From: Morella rubra
Lineage: Eukaryota; Streptophyta; Magnoliopsida; Fagales; Myricaceae
DNA length: 64,000 nucleotides
Reading direction: 5' to 3'
Assembly: GCA_003952965.2 (NCBI GenBank)
Contig: CM025851.1
Span: forward strand, 26,115,798-26,179,797
Positions 62,231-64,000 of the stretch are shown here, one piece after another. Under the pieces are notes generated by a model. The model was not told the DNA's origin and did not search any database. It saw only the letters and a program-made list of their open reading frames with translations. A program made the position numbers and the translations under genes. Each line of letters starts with the position of its first letter. Position 1 is the first letter of the stretch.

Positions 62231-62430
62231 TTCCCTGGAGTAACCGCACATAGTACTCAAGATTATGTTAACGTCACCGATTGGGATCCCTTACGACCTC
62301 TAAGACAACACAATCCAATTCATCAAAAAGTTCCTAAAGTTGACTGGTCCCCTAGGTCGCTATACACATCATCGACCTCAATTGCAGTGGCATACCGACT
62401 CAAGAAGCAAGCTATTACTCAAAATTAATT
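62231..62430 (+). pseudogene. Out-of-frame remnant of the lipase C-terminus
   Basis: Immediately after the stop, one frame reads GLVIPW and another, one base off, reads PGVTAHSTQDYVNVTDWD on to a stop near 62426. Together they look like the conserved C-terminal segment (G-[LV]-I-P-G ... QDYVN) of OBL lipases. An extra C in CCCTGG (62234-62236) and a missing stretch after GGGCG would explain the two shifts. Confidence 0.6.
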
Positions 62431-63669
62431 TTGGTTATGTATTTCAAAATAATTAGCTAGCAAATTATGTGTGGTTGAAAAGATTTATATAGCTCTCCAT
62501 TTATGCTCCAAACAATGTTCAATTTCAAGTTTTCTAGAAAAAAAATTATGGCTATTTTCTATTACAAGTGATTTGGCTTGCTAAGTTACGAATTATCAAA
62601 ATATTATCTTTTTTCATGTTTTCTTACTTCTCGTCTTTTCTAGCCTTGATTAAATTTTTATTTTGGAGATGTAAGTTTCATTTACCGTTTGGAGGGTTGT
62701 TCCAAGTTAAACTAAGGGTGTATTTTCTTAATAAAGTAATAAACAAGAATCTTGGTCGTATGTGGCTTGCACCCCGATAATGTGATGCCATGGTACTTTC
62801 GAGGAAAGAGTAAGTAGTAAGTGAATGCATCGAAGTATCAACAGAAAAAATACCGTTGATAGGAGGCAGCCATACAAATCTGTCATTTCTGTTTGGTCTC
62901 GGCATGATCCCTAGTCTCCAAAACTCTGACGTTGACCAATATTATTCGGGTTTGGGTTTGCCTACAAAGTGCTCTTCACAATCTGCTTGAGAGTCGGGTC
63001 TAATACTGTAGATCCTTCTGGGTATAAACACACTCAGTCATCCAATCATGAACCGTCGCAGCAAACTCATTAATCTGATGATCTTGCAATGCACCCTGAC
63101 TGTACAACAATTTCCTCCTTGACCGCTCCATACGGGTCACCTCTGTCAACCCACATGCTCAACAGATTGAAACGCCATTAGACGACCAAGTTGTAGTAAA
63201 AGAAAGCCGAGGCCCAACCTCGACTATACCCAATTTCAACCCTCCCTCTTCTTCTAAAGAAATCTCTCCGTGCCCAAATTCTCAAGCTCATAAGTAACCT
63301 GAAGAAGTCACCTAAGGTACAGAAAGCTTTTCATTCGACAGTCCAGAAGCAAGCCCAATATTGAAGCACTGCTAAGTTTTCAAACTGACAATCTGATTTG
63401 AGACTTTGGTTTGAACAGGCTTTAAAATCTACATGTTCTATTTCTGTTTCAGCGTCTATTTGCGTTAAGGGCAAAATGGACAATCCAAATGGTAAGTTGT
63501 CACGTGGACGGCATGTGGTTAATTTGTCGTGAGAAGTAACGGCAATTTGAGGTCCAGGGTGAAATCAACGTAAACATAACTTTGGAGTACTAATCTAACG
63601 AAATCGATAAAAGTAGGTGCAACTTAGAAATGACTCCAAAGTTCAGGGGTGCAAAGTGAATTTTCCCCC
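62431..63669. other. Intergenic DNA downstream of the lipase
   Basis: No recognisable gene. Short frames lack domains. At 63630-63668 the text GTTCAGGGGTGCAAAGTGAA and the following TTTTCCCC resembles the right end of the MITE in RID3 intron 6, so a related element probably ends here. Its left end was not located. Confidence 0.5.
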
Positions 63670-64000
63670 AATTATAATCTAAATAAATAAATGGATTATT
63701 AATTCTATTTATCTCTTTATCTAAAAATATGACTGTAGGTTAATCAATTCTAAATCAACAAATAGATACGGTAGAGAGATTATTAATAGAGAAGAGACTA
63801 GGTCACGTCAAAGGATTAGATCTTGAAAACCTTTAGGTATAATATACCATTAATTTTTACTTATGAAGAAACTATACAACATGATCTACAATAGGTTTTT
63901 CACCCCAAACCAAGAACCAAATCGAGGGGTTCAGTTCTCTGGTTCACCCAACCGACACACAGTCGGTTGGGGAGAATTAGCCGGACTGACTAGATTAGGT
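63670..64000. repeat. Dispersed repeat, near-identical to 28346-28674
   Basis: Same sequence and orientation as the copy 35 kb upstream, with only scattered substitutions and short indels. It begins abruptly at AATTATAATCT and runs off the window edge, so its full length is unknown. Confidence 0.85.

Overview
The window is nuclear DNA of a flowering plant, most likely a woody eudicot. It has GT-AG introns, AT-rich intergenic DNA, plant-only gene families and layered plant transposons. The species cannot be named from the sequence.

Four host genes are convincing, all on the plus strand. (1) A class B heat-shock factor of the HSFB4/SCHIZORIZA type (9854-11042, one intron). (2) A RID3/Ipi3/WDR18-type WD40 protein (17795-23412, eight exons, small MITEs in introns 5 and 6). 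(3) An intronless HECATE-type bHLH factor (26704-27468). (4) An OBL1-type class 3 triacylglycerol lipase (59795-62230, five exons) with a complete catalytic triad but a frameshifted C-terminus. HSFB4, RID3 and HEC relatives are patterning or cell-fate genes in Arabidopsis. Their closeness here need not mean shared function.

Layout: 1-9.8 kb is gene-free DNA upstream of HSFB4. 9.8-11 kb is HSFB4, flanked by several GA/CT tracts. 13.5-14.6 kb is a 1.06-kb terminal-inverted-repeat element. 17.8-23.4 kb is RID3. 26.7-27.5 kb is HEC. From 28 to 59 kb the window is almost entirely mobile DNA. It holds a 5'-truncated LINE with an 18-bp target duplication (30284-31035), a second LINE fragment on the minus strand (31.6-32.2 kb), and a complete 2.3-kb solo LTR with TSD ATACA (33664-35969). 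It also holds a 15.5-kb CACTA (En/Spm) transposon with TSD TGT (38416-53901), and a gag-only copia-type element with diverged LTRs (54.4-58.7 kb) that itself carries a 1.2-kb insertion. 59.8-62.2 kb is the lipase.

The CACTA element is the most informative object. Both ends are exact. It carries decayed TNP2-type transposase, Transposase_24-type and accessory genes. It is studded from end to end with a palindromic motif around GTYCGRAC. A 3.65-kb hAT transposon has inserted into one copy of that motif, which became its 8-bp target duplication (TTCGGACT). The order of events can therefore be read: dispersed repeat, then CACTA, then hAT.

I found no CRISPR array, tRNA, rRNA, organellar insertion or recognisable virus. 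Exon boundaries come from reading splice sites and family similarity remembered without a database search.
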